Of a DNA stretch of 64,000 bases, positions 1-8,945 are shown piece after piece; position 1 is the first letter of the stretch; each line of letters begins with the position of its first letter. A model generated the notes under the pieces. That model did no database searches and was not told the DNA's origin. It saw only the letters and a program-made list of their open reading frames with translations. This DNA is from Nonomuraea montanisoli. Lineage in GTDB: Bacteria > Actinomycetota > Actinomycetes > Streptosporangiales > Streptosporangiaceae. Both the position numbers and the translations under genes were made by a program. Where the stretch lies: positions 372,001 to 436,000 of the forward strand of contig NZ_JABWGN010000002.1 of assembly GCF_013363975.1 (NCBI RefSeq), given 5' to 3'.

Positions 1-212
1 TGACTCGGCCACTCGCGCCGATGACGTAGCTGCCCTCGGGCAGGCGCGCCCGGCCGCCGACCGTGCAGCGCAGGACGTCTGTGCCGCCCCGCGTTACTGC
101 CCGGCCGGCCCGTCCTCGCCGGCGGCCTGGAAGCCGCCCGCCCGCCCGAAGGAAGCCGCCCGTCCGCCGCCCGGTCGCCGGGCGCCCGCACGCGCTCGGC
201 GACCGGTGGCGG
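1..212. other. left-edge segment, no gene assigned
   Basis: No convincing gene can be called here. A minus-strand frame across positions 1-80 reads like protein (TVGGRARLPEGSYVIGASG) and could be the start or middle of a gene leaving the window, but I find no good start codon with a ribosome binding site. A plus-strand frame is also open, so coding direction is unresolved. Confidence 0.3.
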
Positions 213-812
213 TCACAGGTCGGTGGGGGCGAGGCCGAGCTCGGCCGCGGCGGCCGTGCGGATGAGCTGGTTGGCGCGGCGGCGCGACAGCGCCTTCGGG
301 TGGACCTGGATCTGGATGGCGAGCCCGTCGATGAGCGCGAACAGGCGCCAGCTCGCCCCTTCCGGGTCCTCGCAGGCGAACTGGCCGCGCGCCACCCCGT
401 CCTCGATGATGCCCCGCAGCACCTGGCGGCCCTGCTGGTCGAGCCGGCGGGTGGTCTCCTCCAGGTCCGAGCTGCGGATCGACTCCGCCCAGGCGTCGAT
501 CCACAGCCGCCAGCCGTCGGGCGAGCCGCCCGGCGAGCAGCGCCGCAGCAGTGTGCGCAGCCGCTCCAGCGGTGGCCGCTCCAGCCGCTCGATGCTGTCC
601 AGCGTGTCGCGGTGCAGGCGGGCCGCGTACGCGAACGCCTGGGCGAACAGCCGGTCCTTGGTCTCGAAGTGGTAGAAGAGCAGCGCCTGGCTCACCCCGG
701 CGGCTCGGGCGATGTCGAGTGTCCTGGTGTGCCCGAACCCCTGCGCGGAGATCACCTCGCAGGCTGTCTTGAGCAAGTCCTCACGTCGTAATCGGCTGAA
801 ACCTGGTGTCAC
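213..812 (-). CDS. TetR/AcrR family transcriptional regulator
   Basis: DNA-binding repressor of the TetR type, about 199 residues, the usual family length. The N-terminal helix-turn-helix is clear (RREDLLKTACEVISAQGFG, then DIARAAGVSQALLFYHFETK), followed by an alpha-helical ligand/dimer domain. The GTG at 812 (VTPGFSRL) is chosen because the domain begins right after it; the frame stays open to 884 but the extra N-terminal residues look non-coding. The target is unknown; the nearest genes are the sensor kinase upstream and whatever lies left of the window. TetR class is certain, the start less so. Confidence 0.85.
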   Translation of the reverse strand: MTPGFSRLRREDLLKTACEVISAQGFGHTRTLDIARAAGVSQALLFYHFETKDRLFAQAFAYAARLHRDTLDSIERLERPPLERLRTLLRRCSPGGSPDGWRLWIDAWAESIRSSDLEETTRRLDQQGRQVLRGIIEDGVARGQFACEDPEGASWRLFALIDGLAIQIQVHPKALSRRRANQLIRTAAAAELGLAPTDL

Positions 813-948
813 AGCGGGCCACTCTAACCAGTGCCCAGAAACAGCTGTAGGACAAACCGGGCATGGGTATGGGAGCGTGACCACCTGGTGCGGTTCCGGG
901 CGGGCGCGCTGACGGCCGCCGGATGCCCGAAGCCGGCCGTCCGACCGC

Positions 949-2289
949 TCACATCTCCCTGATCGGCAGCCGCAGCACGAACCGGGCCCCGCTGTCGGAG
1001 TCGCCCAGGGTGAGCGTGCCGTGATGCGCCTGGGCGATGTCGCGGGCGATCGACAGGCCGAGCCCCGTGCCGCCGGCGTCGCGGTTGCGCGAGGCGTCCA
1101 GCCTGGTGAAGCGCTGGAAGACGAGCTCGCGCTGCTCGGGCGCGATGCCGCCGCCGTCGTCCAGCACCTCCAGGACGGCGTGGCCGTCGTCCAGGCGCAC
1201 GGTCACGGTGATCGTGGACTCCGCGTGGCGCTCGGCGTTGTCGAGCAGGTTCGTCAGCAGGCGGGCGAGCTGCAGCCGGTCGCCGGTCACGACCACGCCC
1301 GGCTGGAGCGTGGTGATGAGCTTCTTCGCGCGCGGCCTGGTCGTCTCGGCCGCGACGAGCTCGGCGAGGTCCACCGGGTCGCGCGCCATGGGCGAGCCCG
1401 CGTCGAGCTTGGCCAGGGTCAGCAGGTCGGTCACGATGGCCTGCAGCCGGTCGAGGCTCGACAGCAGGGCGCGGCCGATCTCCTCCCACTCGGCGTCCTC
1501 GGGGTGCAGCATCGCCTCCTCGACCTGGGCGCGCATCGCCGTGATCGGGCTGCGCAGGTCGTGGGAGGCGTCGGAGGCGAACCGGCGCTGCTGCTCGACC
1601 GCCGCCTCCAGCCGGTCGAGCGTCTGGTTGGCGGTGTCGGCCAGGGACCGGATCTCGTCGGCCTGGCTGGGCACGGGCAGGCGTTTGCCCAGGTCGCTGC
1701 TCGTGATCTCGGCGAGCTTGTCGCGGATCTCCTGCACGGGCGCGAGCGTCCTCGCCACGACCCGCGACACCCCGAACCAGGCCAGCGCCACCATGGCCAC
1801 CGAGATGCCGATGAGGAACGCCAGCACGGCCGGATGGACGTACCAGGGGACGGTGGGGCCGACCGCGTACACCAGCCAGTCGCCGCCGTGCTCGTACACC
1901 CGGGCCACGGCCATGTACTCGCACTGGCCCCGGAAGTACGGCAGGTCGCAGACCACCTCCAGGGTGCTCGCGCTGAACTCGTCCGGCATGACGGTGCTCA
2001 TGCGCGGCAGGCCGACGAGGTTGTCGGTGGAGGCCACCACCTGCCCCTTGGAGTCGACCACCTGGATCCCGTCCAGGTCGCTGGGGATCACGGTGGGCAG
2101 CGCGCCGCGTTTGACCAGGTGGACCACGCGCAGGGCCGAGGTCGTCACCTCGGTCTTGCGGTAGTCGTCCGCGGTGCTGTGGATGGCCCACAGCACGAAC
2201 GCGTTCACCACGATGCTGAGCAGCACCATGGCGATCCCGGCGAACAGCGTCAGCCGCGTCCGGATGGACCTGCCGAACCGTGTGACCAA
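949..2289 (-). CDS. membrane sensor histidine kinase (orphan)
   Basis: Two-component sensor of about 446 residues. Visible parts in order: cytoplasmic basic N-terminus, TM1 (about 12-35), an extracytoplasmic loop (about 40-150) with two Cys, TM2 (about 153-175), a HAMP segment, the HisKA box with the phospho-accepting His near residue 243 (ASHDLRSPIT), and an HATPase domain with N, G1 (DDGGGIAPEQ) and G2 (GGTGLGLSIARDIAQAHHG) boxes. The only start near TM1 is a TTG at 2289. No response regulator lies beside it: TetR is downstream and an oppositely oriented acyl-CoA dehydrogenase operon upstream, so the partner must be elsewhere. Signal unknown. Confidence 0.9.
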   Translation of the reverse strand: MVTRFGRSIRTRLTLFAGIAMVLLSIVVNAFVLWAIHSTADDYRKTEVTTSALRVVHLVKRGALPTVIPSDLDGIQVVDSKGQVVASTDNLVGLPRMSTVMPDEFSASTLEVVCDLPYFRGQCEYMAVARVYEHGGDWLVYAVGPTVPWYVHPAVLAFLIGISVAMVALAWFGVSRVVARTLAPVQEIRDKLAEITSSDLGKRLPVPSQADEIRSLADTANQTLDRLEAAVEQQRRFASDASHDLRSPITAMRAQVEEAMLHPEDAEWEEIGRALLSSLDRLQAIVTDLLTLAKLDAGSPMARDPVDLAELVAAETTRPRAKKLITTLQPGVVVTGDRLQLARLLTNLLDNAERHAESTITVTVRLDDGHAVLEVLDDGGGIAPEQRELVFQRFTRLDASRNRDAGGTGLGLSIARDIAQAHHGTLTLGDSDSGARFVLRLPIREM

Positions 2290-2449
2290 TCCTTTCCCCC
2301 CGGTGATCAGATGATCACACTAAGTCGCCATCGCCCTAATCAACGGAGATTCACCGGCAAATCCGGTTAAAAGGTGCATTCGGCGGCGCTCTATGCCGGT
2401 CCGGCGGGGCTGGTTAGAGTAAGTGAACACTGATGCCCGAGGAGCGAAC
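2290..2449. promoter_or_regulatory. divergent promoter region
   Basis: This 160-bp gap separates the sensor kinase (leftward) from the acyl-CoA dehydrogenase operon (rightward) and is the most AT-rich part of the neighbourhood. It must hold both promoters. A GAGGAG ribosome binding site at 2439-2444 sets the GTG start at 2450. I could not assign -35/-10 elements with confidence. Confidence 0.5.
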
Positions 2450-3634
2450 GTGAATCTCGACGAGTACCGGCGGGCCGCCAGGGCATGGCTGCGCGACTAC
2501 GCGCGGCCCGGCGAATCCGCGCCCGAGAACGCGATTTCTCACGCCAAGGACTTCATGGCCAGGCTGTACGACGCCGGCTACTCCGGCATCACCTGGCCCG
2601 CGCGATGGGGCGGCCAGGGCCTGACGCAGGCCGAGGAGCGCGCCTTCGCCGCCGAGGCCCGCCACTTCTCCCTCCCCACGTACGTCTTCTCCATCGGGCT
2701 CGGCATGACCGGACCCACCCTGGTCGACCGGGGCACCGACGAGCAGCGCGAGAGGTTCGTCCGGCCGCTGCTGCGCGGCGAGGAGATCTGGTGCCAGCTG
2801 TTCTCCGAGCCGGGCGCGGGCAGCGACGTGGCCGCCCTGCAGACCCGGGCGGTCCGCGACGGCGACCGCTGGATCGTCAACGGGCAGAAGGTGTGGACCT
2901 CGGTCGCCCAGCACGCCGACTGGGGCCTGCTGCTCACCCGCACCAACCCGGACGCGCCCAAGCACCGGGGGCTGACCATGTTCGTCGTGGGCATGCGCGA
3001 CCCGGGCGTCACGGTCAGGCCGCTCAAGGACATGACCGGCCGGGCCCACTTCAACGAGGTCTTCTTCGACGACGTGGCCGTCCCCGACGCGCACCGCGTG
3101 GGCGAGGTGGACGACGGCTGGAGCGTCGCGGTCACGACCCTGCTGCACGAGCGGCTGTCGATCTCCGCGGGCGTCGGCATGGGCCGGGCCAAGGACGACC
3201 CCACCTCGCTGGAGGCGCTGCGCCGCACCGCCGACACGAGCGACCCGCTGGTCCGCGACGACCTGGTCGAGCTGCACATCCGCACCCGGGCGCTGGCCCT
3301 GTTCAACCAGCGGCTCGCCCAGGAGGCCGAGGCGGGCCTGTTCCCCGGTGCCCGGGGCAGCGCCGCCAAGCTGCTGCTGGCCGAGCTGACCCTGTTCGAG
3401 GCCGACCTGGCCACCCGCCTGGCCGGCCCGTCCGCCGTCGTGGGGACCGGGGACGGCGAGGGCGCCGGCCCGCTCGCGCACGCGATCTCCCTGGCCCCGG
3501 CCATGTCGCTGGGCGGCGGCACCAACGAGATCATGCGCAACATCATCGGCGAGCGCGTCCTCGGCCTGCCGCCCGGCCCGCGCGTCGACAAGACCGTGCC
3601 CTTCAAGGACCTGAAGGTGGGGACCCAGGGATGA
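2450..3634 (+). CDS. acyl-CoA dehydrogenase, first subunit
   Basis: FAD-dependent acyl-CoA dehydrogenase of about 394 residues, introducing an alpha-beta double bond in an acyl-CoA. Seen: N-terminal helical domain, the flavin/substrate segment CQLFSEPGAGSDVAALQTRA, and the C-terminal signature GGGTNEIMRNIIGERVLGLP. The GTG at 2450 follows a GAGGAG; an in-frame GTG at 2423 lacks a good site. The stop overlaps the next gene by four bases (ATGA), so the two are translationally coupled. Adjacent unlike ACAD genes often form heteromeric enzymes, as in actinobacterial sterol side-chain degradation; that is inference here and the substrate is unknown. Confidence 0.9.
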   Translation: MNLDEYRRAARAWLRDYARPGESAPENAISHAKDFMARLYDAGYSGITWPARWGGQGLTQAEERAFAAEARHFSLPTYVFSIGLGMTGPTLVDRGTDEQRERFVRPLLRGEEIWCQLFSEPGAGSDVAALQTRAVRDGDRWIVNGQKVWTSVAQHADWGLLLTRTNPDAPKHRGLTMFVVGMRDPGVTVRPLKDMTGRAHFNEVFFDDVAVPDAHRVGEVDDGWSVAVTTLLHERLSISAGVGMGRAKDDPTSLEALRRTADTSDPLVRDDLVELHIRTRALALFNQRLAQEAEAGLFPGARGSAAKLLLAELTLFEADLATRLAGPSAVVGTGDGEGAGPLAHAISLAPAMSLGGGTNEIMRNIIGERVLGLPPGPRVDKTVPFKDLKVGTQG

Positions 3635-4728
3635 GGCTCACGCTCACACCGGAGCAGCGGGAGCTGCGCGAGGCGGTCCGCTCGTTCCTCGCCGCGGCCT
3701 CGCCGCCAGCGAAGGCCCGCGACGGCTACGACCCGGCCGTCCACGCTCGCCTCAACGGTGAGCTGGGCCTGTCCGGGCTGATCGTCCCCGAGGAGTACGG
3801 CGGGGCGGGGGCGGGCATGGCGGAGCTGGCCGTGGCGCTGGAGGAGACCGGGGCGGCGCTGCTGCCGGGGCCGTTCCTGGCCACGGCGTTCGCGGCCCTC
3901 GCGCTCACCCGGGCGCCCGACAAGGAGCTGCTGACCGGGGTCGCCGAGGGCCGGATCGCCGCCACGCTCGCGCTGCCCGTCGTGCCGGACGGGCTGACGG
4001 CGCGGGCGGAGGGCGGCGGGCTGGTCGTGCGCGGGACGCTGCCACAGGTGCTGAGCGGGGCGGAGGCGGACGTGCTGCTGGCCGCTCTGCCCGGGACACC
4101 GGCGGGCGACGGGTCCGGCGCGCCGGGGGAGGCGTCGGATGGCGGGCCCGTGCTGGTCGCCGTGGATCTGGGCGGTCCGGGCGTCACCCGCGTCCCGCTG
4201 GAGACCCTCGACCTCACCCGGAGCCAGGCGCGGGTGGAGCTGGACGGCGCCCCGGCCCGGGTGCTCGGCCGGCTGGGCGCCGAGGGGGCCGCCGCGGTGG
4301 CCGACCTGGTGGCCGTCGCGCTGGCCGCCGAACAGCTCGGCGTGCTGCGCGCCTCGCTCGACGCCATCGTCGCCTACGCCAAGATCCGGGTCGCGTTCGG
4401 CCGCTTCATCGGCTCGTACCAGGGCGTCAAGCACAAGCTGGCCGACATGCACTGCAAGCTCGAACAGGCCGAGTCCGTCGTGCGCTACGCCGCCTGGGCC
4501 GCCGACGAGGATCCCGCCGAGCTGCCCCACGCCGCCGCGCTCGCCCAGGCGCACACGGGCCGCGCCTGCTTCGAGGTGGCCCGCGACCAGCTGCTGCTGC
4601 ACGGCGGCGTCGGCTTCACCTGGGAGCACGACGCGCACCTGTTCTACAAGCGGGCCAAGGCCGACGAGGTGCTGCTCGGCCCGCCGCGCGTCCACCGCGC
4701 CCGCCTGGCCGCCCTGATGGAGGCGTGA
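3631..4728 (+). CDS. acyl-CoA dehydrogenase, second subunit
   Basis: Second ACAD-fold protein, 365 residues, more divergent than its partner. Recognisable parts are the N-terminus LTPEQRELREAVRSFLAAA, GLIVPEEYGGAGAGMAELAV, the long helix KIRVAFGRFIGSYQGVKHKL, and the C-terminal HGGVGFTWEHDAHLFYKRAK. The ATG at 3631 overlaps the upstream stop. It ends in the TGATG that starts the acyl-CoA synthetase. The three-gene operon suggests uptake and first oxidation of a particular acyl substrate. Which of the two ACAD subunits carries the catalytic base cannot be decided by eye. Confidence 0.9.
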   Translation: MRLTLTPEQRELREAVRSFLAAASPPAKARDGYDPAVHARLNGELGLSGLIVPEEYGGAGAGMAELAVALEETGAALLPGPFLATAFAALALTRAPDKELLTGVAEGRIAATLALPVVPDGLTARAEGGGLVVRGTLPQVLSGAEADVLLAALPGTPAGDGSGAPGEASDGGPVLVAVDLGGPGVTRVPLETLDLTRSQARVELDGAPARVLGRLGAEGAAAVADLVAVALAAEQLGVLRASLDAIVAYAKIRVAFGRFIGSYQGVKHKLADMHCKLEQAESVVRYAAWAADEDPAELPHAAALAQAHTGRACFEVARDQLLLHGGVGFTWEHDAHLFYKRAKADEVLLGPPRVHRARLAALMEA

Positions 4729-6293
4729 TGGCGACCGGCGACCCCGCGGCGACGGCAGCGGCCGGCGAGCCGGCAAGGACGGGAGAGGCCGGCGAGCCCG
4801 CGGGCGGGCACCCGCCCGGCTTCTACGCGCTGGCCGCCGCCGACCCCGGCCGCCTCGCGGTGATCGACGCCGACGGCACCCGCACCACGTACGGCGAGCT
4901 GCTGGCCCGCGTCAACCAGGTCTCCCACGGCCTGCGCGCCCGCGGGCTCGGCGCCGGCGACGTGGTCGCCGGCGTGCTGCCCAACGGCCTCGACGCGATC
5001 GTCATGCTCATGGCCACCGGGCAGATCGGCCTGTACTACGTACCGGTCAACTGGCACCTCACCGCGCCGGAGATCGCCTACATCCTCGGCGACTGCGACG
5101 CCGGGCTGGTCGTCACCCACGAGGCGTACGCGGACAAGGTGCCCGCCGGCGCCGAGACGGGCACGGCCGGGCTCGCCGACGGGCGCCCCGAGAGCGCGCC
5201 CGAGGGCCGCGCCGCGGGCGCGGTCATGTGGTACACCTCCGGCACCACCGGCTTCCCCAAGGGCGTGCAGCGCCGGCTGCCCGGCGCGGAGCCGGAGGCG
5301 ATCGTCCCGCTCTACACCTGGTTCCTCGGCGAGGTGGTGGACCTGACGCCGGGGCGCGACGTCCATCTGGTGACCTCGCCGATGTACCACTCGGCGCCGT
5401 GCGCGCACACGCAGTTCGCGCTGCACCTCGGGCACACGGTCGTGATCACGGCGCGGTTCGAGCCGGTCCACGTCCTGGAGCTGATCCAGCGCCACCGGGT
5501 GACGAACGCGATGATGGTGCCGACGATGTTCCACCGCATGCTCCAGCTCCCGCGCGAGGTCCGCGAGGCGTACGACGTGTCCAGCCTGCGGCAGGTGATC
5601 CACACGGCCGCGGCCTGCCCGGTCGCGGTCAAGCGGGAGATCATGGAGTGGTGGGGGCCGGTGCTGTACGAGTACTACGGCTCCACCGAGTCCACGATCG
5701 CCTTCGCGGTCAAACCGGAGGAGTGGCTGGCCAGGCCCGGGACCGTGGGCCGTCCCGCGCCGACGTTCGAGGTGCGGATCCTCGACGACGCGGGCCGCGA
5801 GCTGCCGCCGGGCGAGCCCGGCATGGTGTACGTCAAGTCGGGCCTCGGCCGGTTCGAGTACCGCAAGGACCCGGCCAAGACGGCCGCCAGCATGCGCGGC
5901 GAGTGGTACGCCCCCGGCGACATCGGCTACCTGGACAAGGACGGCTACCTGTTCCTGTGCGACCGGCGCACCGACCTCATCGTCTCCGGCGGCGTCAACA
6001 TCTACCCGGCCGAGGTCGAGGCCGCGCTGCTGGAGCACCCGGCGGTCGCCGACGTGGCCGTGATCGGGGTGCCCGACGAGGAGTGGGGGCACCGGGTGGT
6101 CGCGCTCGTGCAGCCGGTCGAGGGGGTCACGCCCGGCCCGGAGCTGACGGCCGCGCTGCTGGAGCACTGCGCGCCGCGCCTGGCCCGGTTCAAGCATCCG
6201 CGGGTGGTCGAGTACCGGGACAGCCTGCCGCGCACGCCTACGGGCAAGCTGTCCCGCTCCCGGGTCCGGGAGGCGTACCTGGCTCAGCAGTGA
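4728..6293 (+). CDS. AMP-dependent acyl-CoA synthetase
   Basis: ANL-superfamily adenylating enzyme of about 521 residues that would activate a fatty or aryl acid to its CoA thioester for the dehydrogenases upstream. Motifs: P-loop-like WYTSGTTGFPKGVQ, YEYYGSTES, YAPGDIGYLDKDGYLFLCDR, hinge and C-terminal lysine motif PRTPTGKLSRSRVREA. The ATG at 4728 shares one base with the upstream stop and has GGAGG at 4719-4723; GTG at 4725 would be too close to that site. The segment around residues 145-165 is shorter than in many relatives. The substrate is not predictable from the sequence alone. Confidence 0.92.
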   Translation: MATGDPAATAAAGEPARTGEAGEPAGGHPPGFYALAAADPGRLAVIDADGTRTTYGELLARVNQVSHGLRARGLGAGDVVAGVLPNGLDAIVMLMATGQIGLYYVPVNWHLTAPEIAYILGDCDAGLVVTHEAYADKVPAGAETGTAGLADGRPESAPEGRAAGAVMWYTSGTTGFPKGVQRRLPGAEPEAIVPLYTWFLGEVVDLTPGRDVHLVTSPMYHSAPCAHTQFALHLGHTVVITARFEPVHVLELIQRHRVTNAMMVPTMFHRMLQLPREVREAYDVSSLRQVIHTAAACPVAVKREIMEWWGPVLYEYYGSTESTIAFAVKPEEWLARPGTVGRPAPTFEVRILDDAGRELPPGEPGMVYVKSGLGRFEYRKDPAKTAASMRGEWYAPGDIGYLDKDGYLFLCDRRTDLIVSGGVNIYPAEVEAALLEHPAVADVAVIGVPDEEWGHRVVALVQPVEGVTPGPELTAALLEHCAPRLARFKHPRVVEYRDSLPRTPTGKLSRSRVREAYLAQQ

Positions 6294-6336
6294 CGTTCAG
6301 GACGTTCAGGACGTTCAGGACGTTCAGGACGTTCAT
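6292..6336. repeat. five tandem 9-bp units (gacgttcag)
   Basis: Four exact copies of gacgttcag and a fifth ending in t run head to tail from 6292. The array covers the stop codon of the acyl-CoA synthetase and the last codons and stop of the convergent WYL regulator, so changes in copy number would move the gene ends. Confidence 0.95.
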
Positions 6337-7304
6337 GACGTGGGAGGGCGGGTGGCGGCGGCCGCCCGCCGGTAGCGCTCGCCCAGCTCCGCCACCGCCT
6401 CCGCCAGCTCGGGCGGGTCCAGCACCTCGAAGTCCACGCCCAGGAACCCCATCCACGCCGCCAGCCCGCCCAGGTCGTCGCCGCCGATCCGCAGCAGGCA
6501 GGTGTCGTCGTCCACCGGCTCCGGCTCCAGCCCGGCCGGCAGGTGCCCCATCCGGTCGGCGGGCGCGTGCAGCAGCACCGTCGCCCGGTACCTCCACATC
6601 GCGGTGTTGACGCCCTTCTCCACGTACTGGGCCACGTCGCCGTCGCCGGGCAGCTCGCGCGGCGCGAACCGCGGCCCCTCCGGGACGCGCGGGCGCATCC
6701 GGTCCACCCGGAACGTCCGCCAGTCGCCTCGCTCGACGTCGTAGGCCAGCAGGTACCACCGGCCGCGCCGATGGACCAGCCGGTACGGCTCCGCGTCCCG
6801 CACCGTGGAGTCGCCCTCGTGGCCGGTGTAGTCGAAGCGCAGCCGGTGCCGGTCACGGGCGGCGTTGGCGATCGTCGTCAGCACCTCCGGCGCCACCGAG
6901 GGACCCTGGCCGGGGATCTGCACCGTGTAGGCGTTGAGGGCGCTCACGCGGTGCCGCAGCCGCGACGGCAGCACCTGCTCCAGCTTGGCCAGGGCCCGTA
7001 CCGACGTCTCCTCGATGCCCTCGACGCCGCCGCCCGCGGCCCGGCCCAGCCCCACCGCCACGGCGACGGCCTCCTCGTCGTCCAGCAGCAGCGGCGGCAG
7101 CGCGGCGCCCGCCCCGAGCCGGTAGCCGCCCGCGACGCCGGGGGTGGCGTGGACGGGGTAGCCGAGGCTGCGCAGGCGCTCGACGTCGTTGCGGATCGTC
7201 CGGGTCGAGACCCCGAGCCGCCCGGCCAGCTCGGGGCCCGACCACTCCCGGTGCGCCTGGAGGAGGGACAGCAGCTTCAGCAGGCGCGCGGACGTTTCCA
7301 GCAT
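6333..7304 (-). CDS. HTH/WYL-domain transcriptional regulator
   Basis: DeoR-type winged-helix regulator with a WYL ligand-sensing domain, 323 residues. Seen: HTH at 3-60 (LGVSTRTIRNDVERLRSLGYPV), a GYRLGAG wing, a WYL core with RLVHRRGRWYLLAYDVERGDWRTFRVDRM, and a WCX-like C-terminal extension (about 235-315). WYL proteins in actinobacteria respond to nucleotides or single-stranded DNA in known cases; no ligand can be assigned here. It converges on the acyl-CoA synthetase and sits just downstream of the Nramp-like gene on the same strand. Confidence 0.9.
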   Translation of the reverse strand: MLETSARLLKLLSLLQAHREWSGPELAGRLGVSTRTIRNDVERLRSLGYPVHATPGVAGGYRLGAGAALPPLLLDDEEAVAVAVGLGRAAGGGVEGIEETSVRALAKLEQVLPSRLRHRVSALNAYTVQIPGQGPSVAPEVLTTIANAARDRHRLRFDYTGHEGDSTVRDAEPYRLVHRRGRWYLLAYDVERGDWRTFRVDRMRPRVPEGPRFAPRELPGDGDVAQYVEKGVNTAMWRYRATVLLHAPADRMGHLPAGLEPEPVDDDTCLLRIGGDDLGGLAAWMGFLGVDFEVLDPPELAEAVAELGERYRRAAAATRPPTS

Positions 7305-7346
7305 GCGCCCAGTCTGCCCGGTATCGCGGAAGCGTCGCTTCCGCTT

Positions 7347-8780
7347 TCAGCCGCCGAACAGCTTCTGCGCCTGCTGGATGACGGTGAGCACGGTCAGCGT
7401 GCCGAAGAACGCGATCGACCACACCAGCGCGCCCAGCCGGTACGACCGGACCTTGATCGCGGACGGCAGCGCCCGGCGGTTCAGCACGATGAGCAGGATC
7501 GAGTACACGAACATCATCACGGCGGCGAAGCTCGCCGACAGCACGAGCAGGATGAGCGGCTGGTCGAAGCCGAGCAGCAGGACCGCGATGCCGACCAGTG
7601 TCATGGCCCAGACCACGGCGAAGTAGACCCGGTTCACCGAGACGGGCCGGTCCCGCAGGTAGACCGTCTTGATCGTGTCGGAGGCCAGCCGGGAGGTGTA
7701 GTCCACGATGCCCATGGCGGAGGCGAACAGCGCCAGCGCCCCGATCAGCCAGAACAGGACCCCGAACCACGGGCCCACCACGTCCTGCAGCGTCTCGCCC
7801 TCGACCTTGAGGAACCCGATGCCGTTGGCCAGCCCCTGCTTCCCGAACACGGTGGAGTACGCCAGCATCGACATGAACGCGATCGTCAGGAACGACACCA
7901 GCGCGAACGTCGTGGCCTGCTCGACGTTCGCGAAGCGCCACCAGGCCCGCCACCGGGCCAGGTTCGCCTTGGTCGGCGCGAACTGGAAGCCCGTCGAGGA
8001 GGCCGCCTCCTCGTGCCCGGTGACCGGGCTGACCAGGCGCGGCACGTACACGCCCATGCCGAAGCCCTTGTCGCGGATCCAGTTGCTCTGGCAGAGGTTC
8101 TGCCCGCCGCCCGCGCCCGCGTAGGCGATGGCGCCCATGAGCAGAGCGAAGTCCAGCGGCGGGACCGGGATCCGGGCGCCCACCGTCAGCCCCTTGCCCA
8201 GCTCCACCCAGCTCTGCGCGGTGATCGCCAGCGCGACCGCCACCACCACGAGGATCGTCACCAGCGCGATCTTGACGAAGATCACCCGTTCCAGCGCGAC
8301 GTAGATGACCGGCGCCAGCGTCAGCGCGAGCGCGATGACCAGCAGCATGCCGATCGCGATCCAGCGCACGCTGCCCTCGCCCGAGCCGGTCAGGTACGTG
8401 ACCATGGTGGCCGACGTGGTCACCCAGCCCGGCCACAGGTTCGACGCGAGCGTCATGAGGACGAACACGATGCCCCAGTGCCGCCACAACCGGCTGAACC
8501 CGGTCAGCGCCGTCTCGCCGGTGGCCAGCGTGTAGCGCTCGATCTCCATGTTGAGGAACCACTGCGTGATGATGCCGATCGCCGCGCCCCAGATGAAGAC
8601 CAGCCCGACCTGGGAGGCGATGTACGGCCAGAGGATGAACTCGCCCGAGGCGAGCCCCACGCCCGCTCCCACCAGCCCGGGGCCGATGATGCGCCAGGTG
8701 GATCGGGGTGGCTCGGGCAGGTCGCGGACGCTGACGGACGGCAGGACGCGTGCGGGGACGGTCGGAGTGAACTCCGTCAT
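7347..8780 (-). CDS. Nramp-related membrane transporter
   Basis: Integral membrane protein of 477 residues with about 11 predicted TM segments, related to the Nramp divalent-metal transporter superfamily. Start ATG 8780 with AAGGAG upstream. The canonical Nramp metal-site motifs are not visible: TM1 carries GAGVGLASGEF where classical members have DPGN, and the TM6 MPH motif is absent. It may therefore carry a substrate other than Mn2+/Fe2+. The upstream gap (8781-8945) contains an AT-rich stretch (about 8840-8900) that is likely its promoter. Confidence 0.8.
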   Translation of the reverse strand: MTEFTPTVPARVLPSVSVRDLPEPPRSTWRIIGPGLVGAGVGLASGEFILWPYIASQVGLVFIWGAAIGIITQWFLNMEIERYTLATGETALTGFSRLWRHWGIVFVLMTLASNLWPGWVTTSATMVTYLTGSGEGSVRWIAIGMLLVIALALTLAPVIYVALERVIFVKIALVTILVVVAVALAITAQSWVELGKGLTVGARIPVPPLDFALLMGAIAYAGAGGGQNLCQSNWIRDKGFGMGVYVPRLVSPVTGHEEAASSTGFQFAPTKANLARWRAWWRFANVEQATTFALVSFLTIAFMSMLAYSTVFGKQGLANGIGFLKVEGETLQDVVGPWFGVLFWLIGALALFASAMGIVDYTSRLASDTIKTVYLRDRPVSVNRVYFAVVWAMTLVGIAVLLLGFDQPLILLVLSASFAAVMMFVYSILLIVLNRRALPSAIKVRSYRLGALVWSIAFFGTLTVLTVIQQAQKLFGG

Positions 8781-8945
8781 CGCGGATCTCCTTGTTCGAC
8801 TCCCGGCTTCGTTCGGCTCCCGGCTGGAAGCTCAAAACAGCGGATAGCGTTTATTTCCTGGTTTGCGATGACATATTCACATTTGCACAAATTTCGCGAG
8901 ACGCCCGTAAGGCAGCAAAGTCCGGCATGTCAGCGAATGTCGGCG

